Assembly (NCBI GenBank): GCA_036365455.1
Contig: JAWQUS010000008.1
Location: 21,993,501 to 22,057,500 of the forward strand
From: Macrosoma leucophasiata
Taxonomy: Eukaryota; Arthropoda; Insecta; Lepidoptera; Hedylidae
Direction: 5' to 3'
DNA: 64,000 bases
Below are positions 1 through 12,918 of this stretch, in pieces. The notes beneath the pieces were generated by a model. It had not been told where the DNA came from, searched no databases, and saw nothing but the letters and a program-made list of their open reading frames with translations. Every line of letters begins with the position of its first letter. Within the stretch, counting starts at the first letter, position 1. Position numbers and translations under genes: made by a program.

Positions 1-2254
1 ACTATATCTGTCTTGCTCGCACTAATTACTCGTTAGAACAGGACGACGAACGGTGAGTTTGAGCCGAACGACTGTGAATAGAGGACAGGCTATTTGTGAG
101 GCCAGCATGCTCGCAAAATAAGTTAGCATACGCGTAAATAAATACACGCATTTCTTATGTCTGCATCTGCAAACTACACATGGAATTCACATTAGTATGT
201 ATACGCGCAACAACTTAAAGACTGGACGACTGTTTGCGTGCACTTTGTCATCACTTGTATCTCCGTTACAAAACTCATAGAAACAGAAGATTATTAGTGT
301 GGCCGTTATATTTAAAGGTCGAGGCAGAAGCAAAAGTAATAAGAGACCTGTCTTCAGACGGCGGACTAATTGGATTGTCTTTGAATTCCTAAACACATTA
401 CGCATGTAGGATTTTTATTTGGGACTTTGAACAAATTCTATTTATCATGGCGCGTCACTTTTGCCAACACTGAGTTCATGATGTAGTTTGGTCTGCGAGA
501 AAATATGTGTCAATGACCGTTTCCGAGTGGCGCGACAGCTTTTCATACATCACACACATTTGTAATAATGGTGCAACAGTTGCGTGTAGCCACCGGTTCA
601 CCAGCGCCACACATGGATAAGGGCCACTGATATTCCGTTCGGATATATTGCTCTGCTTTAGAACAGGTGATTACGTGTATAAAGCCACAATTATGATAGA
701 AGGTGCTAGTTATGGAAATGGACACAAATATTTATGTTAACTTCTAAATATAACCATTACTTACATGCACCTATCCCTCGTAACACTTAAAGCGTTTTCG
801 AAAAACAAATCGCTGTAATGAAACAGATTGGAACATTCGATCAGTTAGTGAGGACGTGAGCAAAACCGGAAGTTAATTACTCCGACTCTGTTGTCATATC
901 GCGTCCCTGGCGAAGCTATTGTCTAGGCTTGGCCCATCTGCGTTGTGCTCAGTATTCAATTGTCTTTAAAACCGGCATGTTAAATAGGGATCTTTTCGAA
1001 ACATAATAAATTCCATGCTTATGGTAAGGTAAACGTTAATCGAAGTTCAATCCAATCGAGTTTTTACGGCAACATTGTAGATGCAATAATATCTATAAGC
1101 ATATGAGCCGGCCCATGCGCGTCGGCCACGCATGCAGAGAGCCGCGGGAGCAACGAACATACCATAAAAAAACGTAATGAGAGATCGCTTCCTGCGCCGA
1201 GCGAACCCTTCGCTGCTCTGATCTGATACGCGCTAATTATGTTTGTTTTGTTTACCAAAACAATTATTTTTTTATTAAGAAAAATAATTAGGATATTATT
1301 AAGTCAATAATTATGTATTTGATCTTTATCGTCGTTATAGAAAATGAATGTATGAATCGGTGGTTTTACCGCTCCAAAAGAAAGTGTTCAAACTTCAGCA
1401 AGTTTCGTACCAGTCCGACATGACACTATATGTAATTATTGTTTGCGCCGGTGGACTTTCACCGTCATTATCGTGACGCATAGCGCGCTGATCTGATCTC
1501 AGAGACACATGGGCTAAAATTGAATGACTTCGTCATCAAATTTCTTTTCACATTGAGAAAGCATTGTCAAAATTAAAAAAATAATGTCCACCGTATGAAA
1601 AGCTCAGCCGACGCTAGTCTTTGGAAAACAACGCACTCGCATTCCGGGAATATAGTCTAATATTAATATTAAGCCGCGGTATTCATGTGAACGCGCGGTT
1701 AGTGCGGTGTAAACATCGTAAAGTTATGACATCGATACATGGACACTAGAAAAAATCGCTTGGAAAACCGAACATACCATGTTTTCTACATCGATATTTA
1801 AGTACTGCAACATCGATATTTTTAGAATACTCGTATAATTAAGTATGTTCAATTACATGCCTACGTTGAAATTGCTTGTTTGTAATTTATAACGAGGTAT
1901 TCATGACAAATCAACCAAGCTTCCCCTGAAAGCAGTAGCGGCGCGAAGATTAATTCAATATGATACATTTAGCGAGAACGGATACAATGCAGCCAACTTT
2001 CTGGAAACTGAATGCGAAATTTGTGATTTATTTTGAGGGATTTTACTTGGTCACGGATATGTCCACAGGCGCGAGGCCCAATGCGCCGCAAGGTGATGGG
2101 ATACCCACGTCTTACGTCGCCTCTATCCGTAGGGGAGGTAGAAGTAGAAGGAGATGGCAGAAATAACATAAATTACTAACTGACTCGGCGGACTTGGTGG
2201 TGCCTTAGTATTAAAATCTTTTTTTTCAGAGATTTGACAGGTGCGAACTATTTG
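1..2254. other. No gene recognised
   Basis: AT-rich DNA without a convincing exon or a repeat seen elsewhere in the window. Short GC-richer patches occur near 1085-1215, 1440-1500 and 1600-1700. One of them could be a non-coding first exon of the gene that starts to be visible at 12919, but no coding frame or splice pair supports this. Confidence 0.5.
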
Positions 2255-2265
2255 TATGAGAAAAT

Positions 2266-2492
2266 AAAACGTAACTTCACGCCTGTAATCCCCGAAGGGG
2301 TAGGCAGAGGTAAATGCATGCATTCAAGCATACATGCAAAAACCCACGACTCGCCGGTTACGTTTTGGCCCATGTAACAAGTGGCGAACCTGTTGCCATC
2401 TCCGGGCACATTACCAAACTCCGGGCCACTGGGAAACTTCCAGAAAATGGAAAAATCCCAATAGAACCAGAGATAAAGGATTTTAAACCGTT
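2266..2492 (-). repeat. tRNA-headed SINE (family A), head missing
   Basis: This copy matches the body of the fuller copy at 46711-47027 but ends before the tRNA-like head. It is flanked by the 11-bp direct repeat TATGAGAAAAT at 2255-2265 and 2493-2503. The target duplication shows it inserted already 5'-truncated, rather than losing its head later. Confidence 0.75.
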
Positions 2493-2503
2493 TATGAGAA
2501 AAT

Positions 2504-3003
2504 TAAATTATTAATACAATTTCTTCACATTTTATCACGTTCTAAACCGTCCTTGGACTTTCGGCACATAAATAGATACTCCACTTTTAAAAAAAATATC
2601 GAAAACATCGAAATTATCACCGACACATGGATTTAGAACCCATATGTCGGTGATATCCAGTTAACATACATTCTATTAAAACACCAATGTTTCAGACCCA
2701 TTGATGTACCTATCGATAGTATTCCTAGCAGTCCCTAGACTGAATGTGAAGACGCAGAAGCGGCCGTCCCTACCGTCACGTGTCGGACAATTTCAGGGAC
2801 AATCCAGACAATGTCGTGGAATGGGCTGTGATCCCAATTAAATATACCTTTATTAATGATACAAAAATAAACACCCTTTACTTTTGTTTATCTCTTCATT
2901 TCAGCAATGTTTTTCTCAATCTCAATTTTATGTTATTGTCAAGCTATATTCTAAATATTACAACAACAAAACTCTTTAATGTAATTACTTTCAAAACATA
3001 ATA
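2504..3003. other. Unassigned AT-rich DNA
   Basis: Nothing recognised between the SINE and the mariner copy. The TA at 3002-3003 is the left target dinucleotide of that mariner. Confidence 0.4.
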
Positions 3004-3749
3004 GGTTGGGGAAAAAGTCTTTTCGCATTATAGTATGTATGAACTTGTAATAAAATCTCTTTGGCTGTAGTATTTGTATCTGGCTGGTTTTGGTATAATT
3101 GAAAGTTAAAATTTTAAAGAACATAATTCCAAATTCAAATTAGGCAAATGTGTGGATCACGTACGACAAGAACGTGCTAAAAAGGTCGTGGTTAAAGGCC
3201 GGTCAGGCTTCACAGACTATGGCGAAACCCGGGTTAACTCGCAATATTCATTATGAGCTATTACCACCAGGCAGGACTATCGATTCTGAACTCTACTGCG
3301 AACAACTGATGAGATTAAAGCAAGAAGTTGAGAGAAAGCGGCCGGAATTGATCAACAGAAGGGGTGTGGTGTTTCATCATGATAACGCTAGACCTCACAC
3401 ATCTGTAGCCACTCAGCAAAAATTAAGAGAGTTTGGCTGGGAGGTGTTAATGCATCCGCCGTATAGTCCTGACCTTGCACCTTCAGATTTCCACCTGTTT
3501 CGGTCTCTTCAGAATTCTTTATGCAATGTTAGGTTAACATCACGAGAGGACTGCCAAATCCACTTATCGCGGTATTTTGATGAGAAGTCCCAAAATTTTT
3601 ATGGCAATGGGATCATGTCCCTACCTACAAGATGGCAAAAGGTTATCGAACAAAATGGTACATACATACTTTAGTTAAATTTAAATAAACTATATTAAAA
3701 AATGTTTTGAATTATCTTAAAAAGTGCGAAGAAACTTTTTCCCCAACCT
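3004..3749 (+). mobile_element. Mariner copy 1, internally deleted
   Basis: Both ends carry the mariner terminal repeat (GGTTGGGGAAAAAGT and its complement) next to TA. The copy is about 745 bp against about 1.28 kb for the full copies at 14251 and 55678. Two deletions are visible by comparison. One removes the N-terminal helix-turn-helix region, joining the 5' leader to the first catalytic region near 3150. The other removes a short stretch before the first IHYELL motif near 3245. A frame of 174 codons (3150-3674) remains open and keeps the HHDNARPH and SPDLAPSD catalytic motifs. It lacks the DNA-binding half, so it is a non-autonomous relic. Confidence 0.9.
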
Positions 3750-5334
3750 TATATAATGATTAGCAACCCACCTAAGATTAATATTTTCTCTTCAGGCAGA
3801 ATAATTTTAGTATTTCCTTTATTAATAATTCCGTTGTGCAATTTAAATTGACTGAAAAACTCACTGCCAGTCCAGTCTTAAATAGGTTCATCGGATTGTT
3901 TGGTCCTTCTTAGTAGATCATCGGTGAGCTACAGTAGCAGATATCAAAAGTTATTTGTGAAAACTCATCCATATCAAATATGTGGAATGTTTGAATTACC
4001 TACGTACACTGTTTAGCCAAATATAACGACTCTACATTTACTGGCTCTCTATGATGACTCTACATTCAGCAACATAAACAACACTGTCTCTGCTATAGGT
4101 ACCTACTTCTATCTCAGAAAAAATAACATGCCAAGTAAATATAAATACGATACACGATTCTTACGTATGTATGTATGTATGTATCTTCACGCCAGGTCCC
4201 TAACGGGGTAGGCAGAGAGTGTAGAGCGCCAGATATCCCGGTTCAGACAAACCTCTCGTGCCTCGTCTACCTTCATCATTCTCTTCATACATGCACGCCG
4301 ATTCTTACGTGACGTAGTGAAAATGAAATAAAATCAAAATTTATTGTTTACTTTAGTGTAAAGGTATATACATTATCATGCCACCGCTTGTTCTCCTGTC
4401 GATGCTAGTTAGTTCCGCGTACGCGTCGTTAATTAAGTCATGAAATAAGATTATATATTACATTCAGTAACATTATTACTACCTACTTTATTGCGTAACA
4501 TATTTACATCACAAAGTAAATATTTCTGAAGTGCCTTTTAATATTGTAGCCTTTTCCCATTCTCTTTTCGTAATGTTATATTATTATACTCTCACTCATT
4601 ACAAAGCCCCTCTCTATTATCTTAAGGCCTTAAGTAGGGTGAATTGCCTAAATTCGTACATGATTTAAGTCAAATTCTAGAAAAAACTGTTAATTGAATC
4701 CGTAATATAGAAATACACAACGACAGACAAGGATTCAATAAACACTTTTAATTGAACAGAATGTTAAATTTGCAAACCCCCTTTTAGAAGAACCATTTCA
4801 AAATGCCCCCTTTTTTGTCATAAAATACAAATGTTCTCCAAAACGGCACAGTCTTTTTGCTTCGTTTTTATTGCAAAAGAAAAGGCTTTAAATTAGTCAC
4901 AGTTTTAAATTAGAGTTTTATTTATTTTGGTGTTATTTATTAATGAAAATTAATAAAATGTCGAACTAATGGGAATAAAGGTGTTTAAGAGCACCTACGG
5001 GTATTTAGACCTGAGGTCCATGCGGACGAACTTGCGAGTAAAAGCTAGGATAAAAGCCTTGAAAATATTCGCTACCGACGTTGGAAGCGGTATTCGCTCC
5101 AATATTTTGTATGAAGTTCCGCGACTAGAGCGGAACATAGTTGGTACAGCGGTAATGTATTGGTAAGCGGTATTGTTTTGCTTGTTCGGCGAAATAAGTA
5201 CCGCCTGTCCGGCGAAACAAGTTTCGCCAGACCATAGTAAAATAAGATTTACTTGAAATAAAACTAGTAAAATAGTGAAATAAAAACAGTAGTTGAAATA
5301 AAATAAGAACAGTAAGTAGTCGAAATAAATCCAA
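3750..5334. other. Unassigned DNA with SINE-like fragment
   Basis: A (GTAT)n tract near 4164-4182 is followed at 4186-4310 by sequence resembling the tail of SINE family A (the ACGGGGTAGGCAGAG core). The stretch 4310-5334 holds no gene or repeat that I recognise. Confidence 0.35.
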
Positions 5335-6290
5335 AATGGCGAACACACAACAATGGGTGTCCATTTCATTATTTCTTGGGATGCTGATTTCGAAAATGGC
5401 ATCCATTTGCAGACCCAAGATGGCTGACAGATTTTTTTTTAATAATTTGATATGGGTATCAATTTTTAAGTGTCTTGGGGTGCTGATTACAAAAATGGCA
5501 TCATTTTTCAGATCCAAGATGGCGGACATAATAATTTTTCCAAATTGTGTAATGGGTGTCAATTTCGAGGTCTCTTGGGGTGCTGATTTTTAAAATGATC
5601 TGAAAAATGTCATTTGCACCCATATTACAAATATTGGCAAAAATGTTTTGTCCGCCATCTTGGATCTGAAAAATGATGCCATTTTCGTAATCAGCACCCC
5701 AAGAAACCTCGAAATTGACACTCATATCACAAATTGGAATAACAGTTATGTCCGCCATCTTGGATCGGAAAAATGATGCCGTATTCGTAATCAGCACCCC
5801 AAGAAACCTAAAAAATTGATATTTTGTCATATTTTGAAAAAAAATCTGTCAGCCATCTTGGATCTGCAAATAGATGCCATTTTCGTAATCAGCACCCCTA
5901 GAAACCTCGAAATTGACACCCATATCACAATATGGAAGAAATGTATTGTCCGCCATCTTGGATTTGAAAAATGTAGCCATTTGCGTAATCAGCACCCCAA
6001 GAAACCTCGAAATTGATAACCATGTCATATTTTGAAAAAAAAACTGTCAGCCATCTTGGATCTGCAAATAGATGCCATTTTCGTAATCAGAACTGCCAAG
6101 AAACTGTAAAATTAAGACCCATAGAAAAATAAATAATCTTGGATTTAAAAAAATATCTACCTCAAGAAACCGTAAATTGAAATCCATATCATATTTTCGA
6201 AAAATAATTATCTCCGCAGTCTTCGATTTTAAAGGAGATATCATTTTCGTAATTATCACCTCAAGGAACTCTGACATTGATACCCACATT
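5335..6290. repeat. Tandem array of ~100-bp units with an internal inversion
   Basis: A core read as GCCATCTTGGATCTG recurs at about 5653, 5753, 5853, 5951 and 6050, a period near 100 bp. In 5335-5590 the same unit lies in the opposite orientation, with AAGATGGC cores near 5417 and 5517. The switch lies near 5590-5620, so the two arms can pair as a large foldback. Each unit contains a second conserved block, CAGCACCCCAAGAAACC. Units decay toward 6290. Short frames across the array are by-products of the repeat. Confidence 0.85.
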
Positions 6291-6339
6291 GCTTACATAC
6301 TATTATCGCGTACAGTAGGTACCATTTAGTGAAATGTAA

Positions 6340-6460
6340 ATTGCGAAATGCGGTGGTGCTCGCTCACCCTGGAGCTGGGCCACTGAAGCTCTACCACTGT
6401 ATACTACCACCTTACCAGAACATGATAACGGTGGACATGGAGTTATCATTTACTGGTAGG
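6340..6460 (+). repeat. Fragment of interspersed repeat D
   Basis: Resembles the 3' part of the repeat copies at 48226, 52801 and 61505, sharing GCGGTGGTGC and AGCTCTACCAC motifs. Diverged and truncated. Orientation is inferred from those copies. Confidence 0.45.
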
Positions 6461-9400
6461 TAAAGTAGATGATATGGAGGTGTTCACGCCTTCGAGCTCG
6501 TTCATTAAAGTTCTATCACCATACAGTCATACATAGCACAACAGCCCACCATTCTTATGTACATAAAATATTAAATTTTTAAATTATCCAAGATACCGAC
6601 CGTTCGCAACGCAGAAATAACTAACGAGCAAAAATCAAGCAAGTTTCGCTCGCTACCCGTACCAATAGCGAAAGTTGTATTCAAAACCGTTCTAGTAGTA
6701 TAAACACTGTGATGCAATATTAATAAGCACAGCAATGCTTGTCTCCTCTTCAATTACTTAATCTTTGATCTTGTCGACCGAATATCCGCTAGATCGCTCA
6801 AATTTTGACAAATATATGATGAGCTCCGTTTTGCCAAGGTCATTCAGGCTATTTGACCCCTTAATAAAGAACGTGATCTATAAATGACACAACGCATATT
6901 TCGAACAAATCACGGGGTCTTGCATACAGATCTCGTATCGCAAGTTAATGGTGGAAACAATATGACATGACATGTGTCGATTGTCGACAATAGTCGACGC
7001 AATTTTTCTCGTATGTATCCAGATTACACTGGTCTACGAAGGTTGAGAGTGTCATTGACTACATCTGTACAAAGACGAATTTCACCCTGAAAGTCGAGTA
7101 GTTGGAGTGTCGCCATAAAGTGAATTTCAATTCCTTTTAGCGAGATTCACATATCGCAACTCAGTTTTCACTTTGAATGAAAGTCCAATGTTCAATGCGA
7201 ATTTTGTTTCTCAGACTTGTCAAACTTTTATTATTCTGTACTTTATTGACACTTTACTTTGCAAAATTGAACCTACTTCCGAAAGTAAAGTGAGAGTCTC
7301 GACGTCTGTGAAACAAAATTAGTACCTGTCGAAAATTGGACTTTAATTTAAAGTCTTAATGCGATCTGTTGATCGCGCCCTTGATCGACTCGACTTGCTC
7401 CAACCGTAGCGCTCGCCCTATGTAAGAACAAGAAAACGAATCGAATCAGTTGCCACTCAACGACTAAGTATTATAAGAATATAGCCCTAGGAATACAGGT
7501 TTGGTGCGTAACTGAACCGAACAAAATGAACACCGTATGATCGGTTTATCCGTTCTCGCCGAGGGTAAACTAACGGCTAACGGACCCGCGAACTTCATGG
7601 AAGTTAGACATTCTTCAGTTCAATATATTATTATGCGATTCTATTACTTGTATTGTGTAGTGTAGTGCGTATTGTGCGCTAATTCTGTAGAATTACAAAT
7701 TCAACTATCCTGATAAAAATTGCACATGCGTATAAGACAAGTGCTTTTAATTTATTTTTGGCTATCCAAATGAGGTGAGAACTGAAAATTTTTAGATAAT
7801 CTCATTCATAGCATGTAATTATTTGCTATCTGTCTCTGGATGTCATTAATAAAGCAGCGTATCTGGACTTCATATGATTTAAATTGGACTAACAACCTAA
7901 CTAGCACAATCTAGGACACTATGTAATTTATACATTATATTTTTTTACTAACCTATCATTCCATTGCAATGATCAATCTGTAGGTATGTAATTATCGTTG
8001 CTTTGTGATTGTGACCGCAGATATGATAGGTAACCATAAATCATCTTATTCAATGTCACTGTAATATGTAACTACTTGCGATTAACATAAAAGTAGTAAG
8101 TAAGCAACACTTTTATTTAAGTTGTATAACATTGTGTATAGTGTAGACAGTCCTTGAAAAGTATTTAGGTTTCCTATTTTGCAGACCCGTTTAGTAGTTT
8201 TGATTTAAAATCTCTGACAGTTTCAAAATTAGGAATGAACGAAATCGTATATTTTGTAAAGTAAATGCTATAGGTACGCCATGTTATGATGTAGAAAAAA
8301 TAACAATCGTAAAATATCCAAAAATACTTTTTCGAATAGCAAAGTTGCAGATTTTTTTCAAAGCAGTGACTTAATAACTTACCTATAACTATATCTCAAA
8401 CCTAGATTCTAATTTTATCAATCGATGTTATTATTAAGGTTCATATCGTAACTATCTTGAATAATTTACGCCAAATAACCTTTGTGAACTTTATAGAACA
8501 CATAATATAGAATTAGCTGCAATTGAAAGTGAGAATCAGAGTCAATTCTGCGGCGACTCAAATAGCTCAGTTACACTTGAACTCTGACCATACGTAGTAT
8601 ATTTTGGAACCAATGCCCATTAGGGATTACAATAATTTTAGTCTTATTACAATCGCATCAAGGTCGTTTCTCCTTCGACCACACCCTGCACTTGTTATTC
8701 TCGCAAAGTCAACGCCTCACGACTCGACGCAAATCTCAAATAATTGAAGTCTAATTCGAGTACATGAGAGTAGTGACCATTACAGATCGTTATCGAATTA
8801 TATGAATTGCACTCAATGATAAACATTGTTTTAAAATACCAGGTGTTCAATATGCCGATATGATTGAAGATCAAAATAAATTTGTATATTGTACCAGGAA
8901 CAAACAGCAACCGTTATAGAAACACGATCGCACCCATCTATTGTTCTATTTGACTTATGTCCTATCAATACGAAGCAAAAATCTCCGGTCATTGTATTCG
9001 CCGATTCTTCCGCCGTTTTCACCCACATTTAAAATCAGTAAAAGAGGTTACACAGCAAATAGATCGTGGCGTTATTATGATAATTGAATTTCGTTTTCTA
9101 CTGAAGGGGTATCAAGAAAACACAGAGTACCATTCATTAAATAATACCCGTGTAATTTGTACAGCTCTTATAATTATTATGTACCCGCATGAAACAGGTT
9201 TTGAGTGCAACGATGCCGATTCGTTTAAGAACTCTATGTAGTTATCTGATTGGAACCTATATATTGGTGCTAAGGGTTATTTATATTTGTGCGTAAGAGT
9301 AAAAGAGAGATATAGGTAGTAAAAGAAATAGAATGATATCCAGGAGATGTGAAAGGTATGATAAACCGTTTAAAATCTGTGGGAAGACGATATCAAGAAA

Positions 9401-9957
9401 ATAGCGGGTCGTTAGAAGTATCGTAAGAAAATTCGTACCGCAAAGGAGAAAATGAAGAGGAAAACATTAGAGCAGGGCTTGTCGCAGGACAAGCTGTTGC
9501 AAAATCATTTTGGATTTAAAATTGAACATGTAATATTCTAAACTGTAAAAACACAGCAAGTAATATTTATTTATATCTATTATTATCATTATACAAATAT
9601 TTAAACGATATTTTTCAAAAGCGTAATACATGTATGAAGGACCCGATTGAACTTTTCTTAAAACTTGCCGGAAATTCGGGGCACTGCACCTTTACCGCGG
9701 CCATTGGTGGAACGCCGTAAAAGGCGAACAGCAAAGACATGAAATTGCAAAACAAAACTGCCCAGACTCGATTCTGACTCAGAAATTAAATGCGCAATGA
9801 GAATTAATCTCCGTGTTGTATACCACTTGTATTTTTATAATTATTGTGTGATAGGTAAATCGTATTCATTCAGGTTGAGGATACGACTGTTTATTAAGAT
9901 TCAGTGGCACCGAAATATTTGTTAAAGTTACGGTTGTCAAATGTAACAATAACAGTT
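6461..9957. other. No gene recognised
   Basis: About 3.5 kb without a supported exon. Short frames around 8700-9240 have no recognisable motif or splice context. Purine-rich sequence lies at 9290-9480. Confidence 0.4.
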
Positions 9958-10199
9958 ACAGTGCTCATAAATAAGTATTGCACATCGAGCCTAGGAAGGA
10001 GACTTCGTACCGAGAACGTTATCTCTTTCGCATCGTACCTATTTGACGTTTGTCGACTAATTTGATCAAGTTTTGACCAATACCAGACTGTCAGTGCTTA
10101 CGTAGGCAGTGTGCACAGAGATAACGCTCTACGAAGCCGTAACGAGCCGATCGTCTCTTTCGCAGGCTCGGTGTGCAATATTAATTGTTGAGTACTGTA
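9958..10199. mobile_element. Palindromic MITE family A, copy 1
   Basis: Ends are inverted copies of each other (ACAGTGCTCA near the left, TGAGTACTGT at the right; TGCACATCGAGCCT against AGGCTCGGTGTGCA). The inverted symmetry, including GTTATCTCTTTCGCA against AGAGATAACGCTC, runs nearly the full length. Four other copies lie at 19060, 22350, 49586 and 61014. No coding capacity. Confidence 0.75.
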
Positions 10200-10239
10200 C
10201 ATTGACTTTAACACCTACTGCGGAATGCGTTACACCGGC

Positions 10240-10455
10240 GTATTTTGACATTGTTAAAGCTACCGGGCTTGACAGATTACTTTATCTGACAGATAATTTT
10301 GAGGTTAATTTTAACATTAACCAACGCAGTTCGACCAGTTGCGGTTTAAGTTAAAGTTGTTAAATGACGTCATTTAACAATTTTCAAATGGTGCAACTAA
10401 TTTTTTAACTTAAACAGTACTTTAACTAATTTGTTAAAGTAAGATGATGCAACCC
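10240..10455. repeat. Palindrome-rich element with a perfect 24-bp palindrome
   Basis: 10357-10380 is a perfect 24-bp palindrome centred on TGACGTCA. The surrounding GTTAA/TTAAC blocks are also arranged symmetrically (GCGGTTTAAGTTAAAGT left, ACTTAAACAGTACTTTAAC right). It looks like another small inverted-repeat element. Confidence 0.5.
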
Positions 10456-12004
10456 AGCCTAAATATCATGTGTGCTTCTACGAATAACGTTTCAACAGTA
10501 CCGTAACGTTTAGTGACTAAGACTTTATAATGTCTGACGAGCTTTATTAAACTGAAAATGATAACGAAGCGAGTTAAGATCCGATCGGGTGCACAGTTTA
10601 CGCGTCTGAACGTTTATTTTTATGTAGCATCGAGTATGTGGGAGCGGACGTGTCATCTCTACCTTCTTTTTGTTGTCTTGTTCGACTGTTCGCCTGTTCC
10701 ACTGGACGAATGTAGTATTCGGATATGAACCCGGCAAAGTTGTTCGTTATGGGGAAAATAAAATGAGTACTAGAGATCACTCAGTGGTGGGAATCGAAGA
10801 CAAATAATTAAATTTTAAAGTATATTAATATTTCAACGTTTTGAACGTTATTATTTTTATGAGAGACTAGCAGCTCTTTCCCTAAAATACGTTTATGAAT
10901 AAGGGGGTAAATTGTGAATTATGAGGAAACTATCTTTACAACTCTACATGACCTCTACCTGTCTTACTTTGCAACGGTTCCTACTGTTAGACCGCAACCT
11001 ATTTCTGTTATAAATTTTATGTTGGCAGTGTGCACATATTCTTGAAAAGGAATCCGCGAAATATTAGCTTTACGTATTAATAAAGTTCAATGTCAGAAAA
11101 TTACGCATAAGCATTATTCATAAAAGAAAAATAGTTAAACGCTCTAATGTTATCATAGAGACAACTTAATGTGTCGATATTGAGTCACAGTGCGCAGGCT
11201 ACCTTATCTGTGCCACTGCTCGTGAATGCGAACAACTTGATAAGGACTATGGAGCATGCACAAGAAGCCAATATTTATCTACAATAATACCTACACGCAG
11301 GACAGATAACATTCAACATTGAATTTAGTCTCTTTTGTCATAAATGAAGCGTTATCGTTTAACTAAATAGCAACACGTTTTCGAGTGGTTTTGGTTTTAG
11401 ATGATTCTATTCTTTCATTAAAAATCCGAGTAAGTTCTGTTTTCGGTAACACTATACTATAGTGATAGTGTTTGTGGGTGTCCAGCCGGTACTTTCCCCG
11501 CTTACACGTAATTCAATCAACAACCCGTATCCTGTTCGATCCCCTTCTTATTCAACAGATCACTAGGCCAGTCATTTGGTAACTGCGTCACGTGTTGTTT
11601 ACGCTCGTCTGATCAAATTGATACAAGTTCACTGAATATTATTTAATTTTATTCACATAACACTGGCGTCACTGTTTATAGGTATTGGTTTTACGCAGAA
11701 ATCTCGCAGATATACTTAATAAACCAATTCATCTAAACCACAAAGAAGTCTCGACAATCGGTTCGCAGAAGTTTAATATCATGAAACTAGCTTTTAAATA
11801 ACAAATCGTTCCTAATTGTCGATGTCTATTATGTCAAATGAGTCAATCTTTATTGTGTTAAACCATCACTCCCACATCTTTATTTGGTGGTACTTTTCTA
11901 TGTAAATCTCAATATACTTTTATATAAATTACGTATTGTTTGTCTGCGATGGACGCCTAAACCACTTTTTTTTATGTCAAAGGATTGACAGACAATCAGA
12001 CGGG
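10456..12004. other. No gene recognised
   Basis: No supported exon. Short frames at 10525-10780 on the minus strand show no family motif. Confidence 0.4.
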
Positions 12005-12830
12005 CCACCTGATGGAAAGTAGTCACCGTCGCCTATGAACATTTGCAACATCAGGGGCGTCGCCAACGCGCTGCCAGCCCTGAACGTCCTTTGACGCCAT
12101 TTTTGAAGAACCCCATATTGTAGCACCGAGGGAACACCACAGAGGGAAGCTCATTCCACAATTTACACGTTTTGGGCAAAAACGAACGTGAGAACCGCAC
12201 CGTTGAACATTGCCAGGTGTCCAGTCGGTGAGGGTGGAACTTCTCTCTTCGGCGGGTAGTACGGTGTAGGAAAAGAGACGGTGGCACCATGTCGAACAGT
12301 TCAACAGAGCACTCGCCATTGTAGAGACGGTATAAAACGCAAAGACTCCCAATGTCTCGGCGCAGGCTCAGATGTTCGAGCCTGTCAGTAAGTCCTGGGT
12401 CGTTAAAAATACGAACGGCGCGTCTTTGTAGGGAGTCAAGTGGACCAAGTTGGCATTTGGGGGCTCCCGCCCACAAATGAGAGTATTCCAGATGGGGCCG
12501 CACTTGGGCCTTATAAAGCTGTAATAGCTGCCCCGATGTGAAATGCCTGCCTCGCTTTGTTAAGCACCCCTAGCTTTTTGGATGCCAACTTGGTCTTACA
12601 CTCAATGTGACTCCCGAATTGCACTTCGTTCGATATGTCAACGCCCAGGATACCGATACTCTTACCAACGGCGAGCGGAGTTCCCTGGAACGGTGGTGCT
12701 ACAATGAATGGGTTTTTTTAGCGGTGAACGCGCAGACTTGTGTCTTCGAGGGGTTGAACTGCACTAAGTTGAGTCGACCCCAATCCGAGACCCGCTCCAA
12801 AGGGTGCTCGACTTCAGACACATAAAAAAT
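12005..12830 (-). mobile_element. Non-LTR retrotransposon (LINE) 3' end, decayed
   Basis: A minus-strand frame from 12503 to 12051 reads as the C-terminal end of a LINE reverse-transcriptase protein. It contains LDSLQRRAVRIFNDP, then a YRLYNGECS segment and KLWNELP, typical of the region after the RT core in lepidopteran LINEs. Upstream on that strand (12830-12504) earlier RT-like sequence can be followed with frame changes (LNLVQFNPSKTQ, then KLGVLNKARQAF). The element is therefore 5'-truncated and frameshifted. A fragment of the same family lies at 48665-48905. It ends about 90 bp before the splice acceptor at 12919. Confidence 0.85.
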
Positions 12831-12918
12831 TTCATTAAAAAAATGTAGAAAACGATGCAACGCAGCGCAACGCACTAATGCGGCATCACTCTAAATTGTG
12901 TGCTTCTTTCTTCCTCAG

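Noticed and set aside
3150..3674. 174-codon frame as a host gene
   Set aside because: It lies inside a mariner with both terminal repeats. It is a remnant transposase.
5336..6016. Several frames of 66-145 codons on both strands
   Set aside because: All are generated by the tandem 100-bp repeat and its inverted arm.
5335..6290. CRISPR-like array
   Set aside because: Units are contiguous 100-bp repeats that diverge together, without unique spacers. The genome is an insect's.
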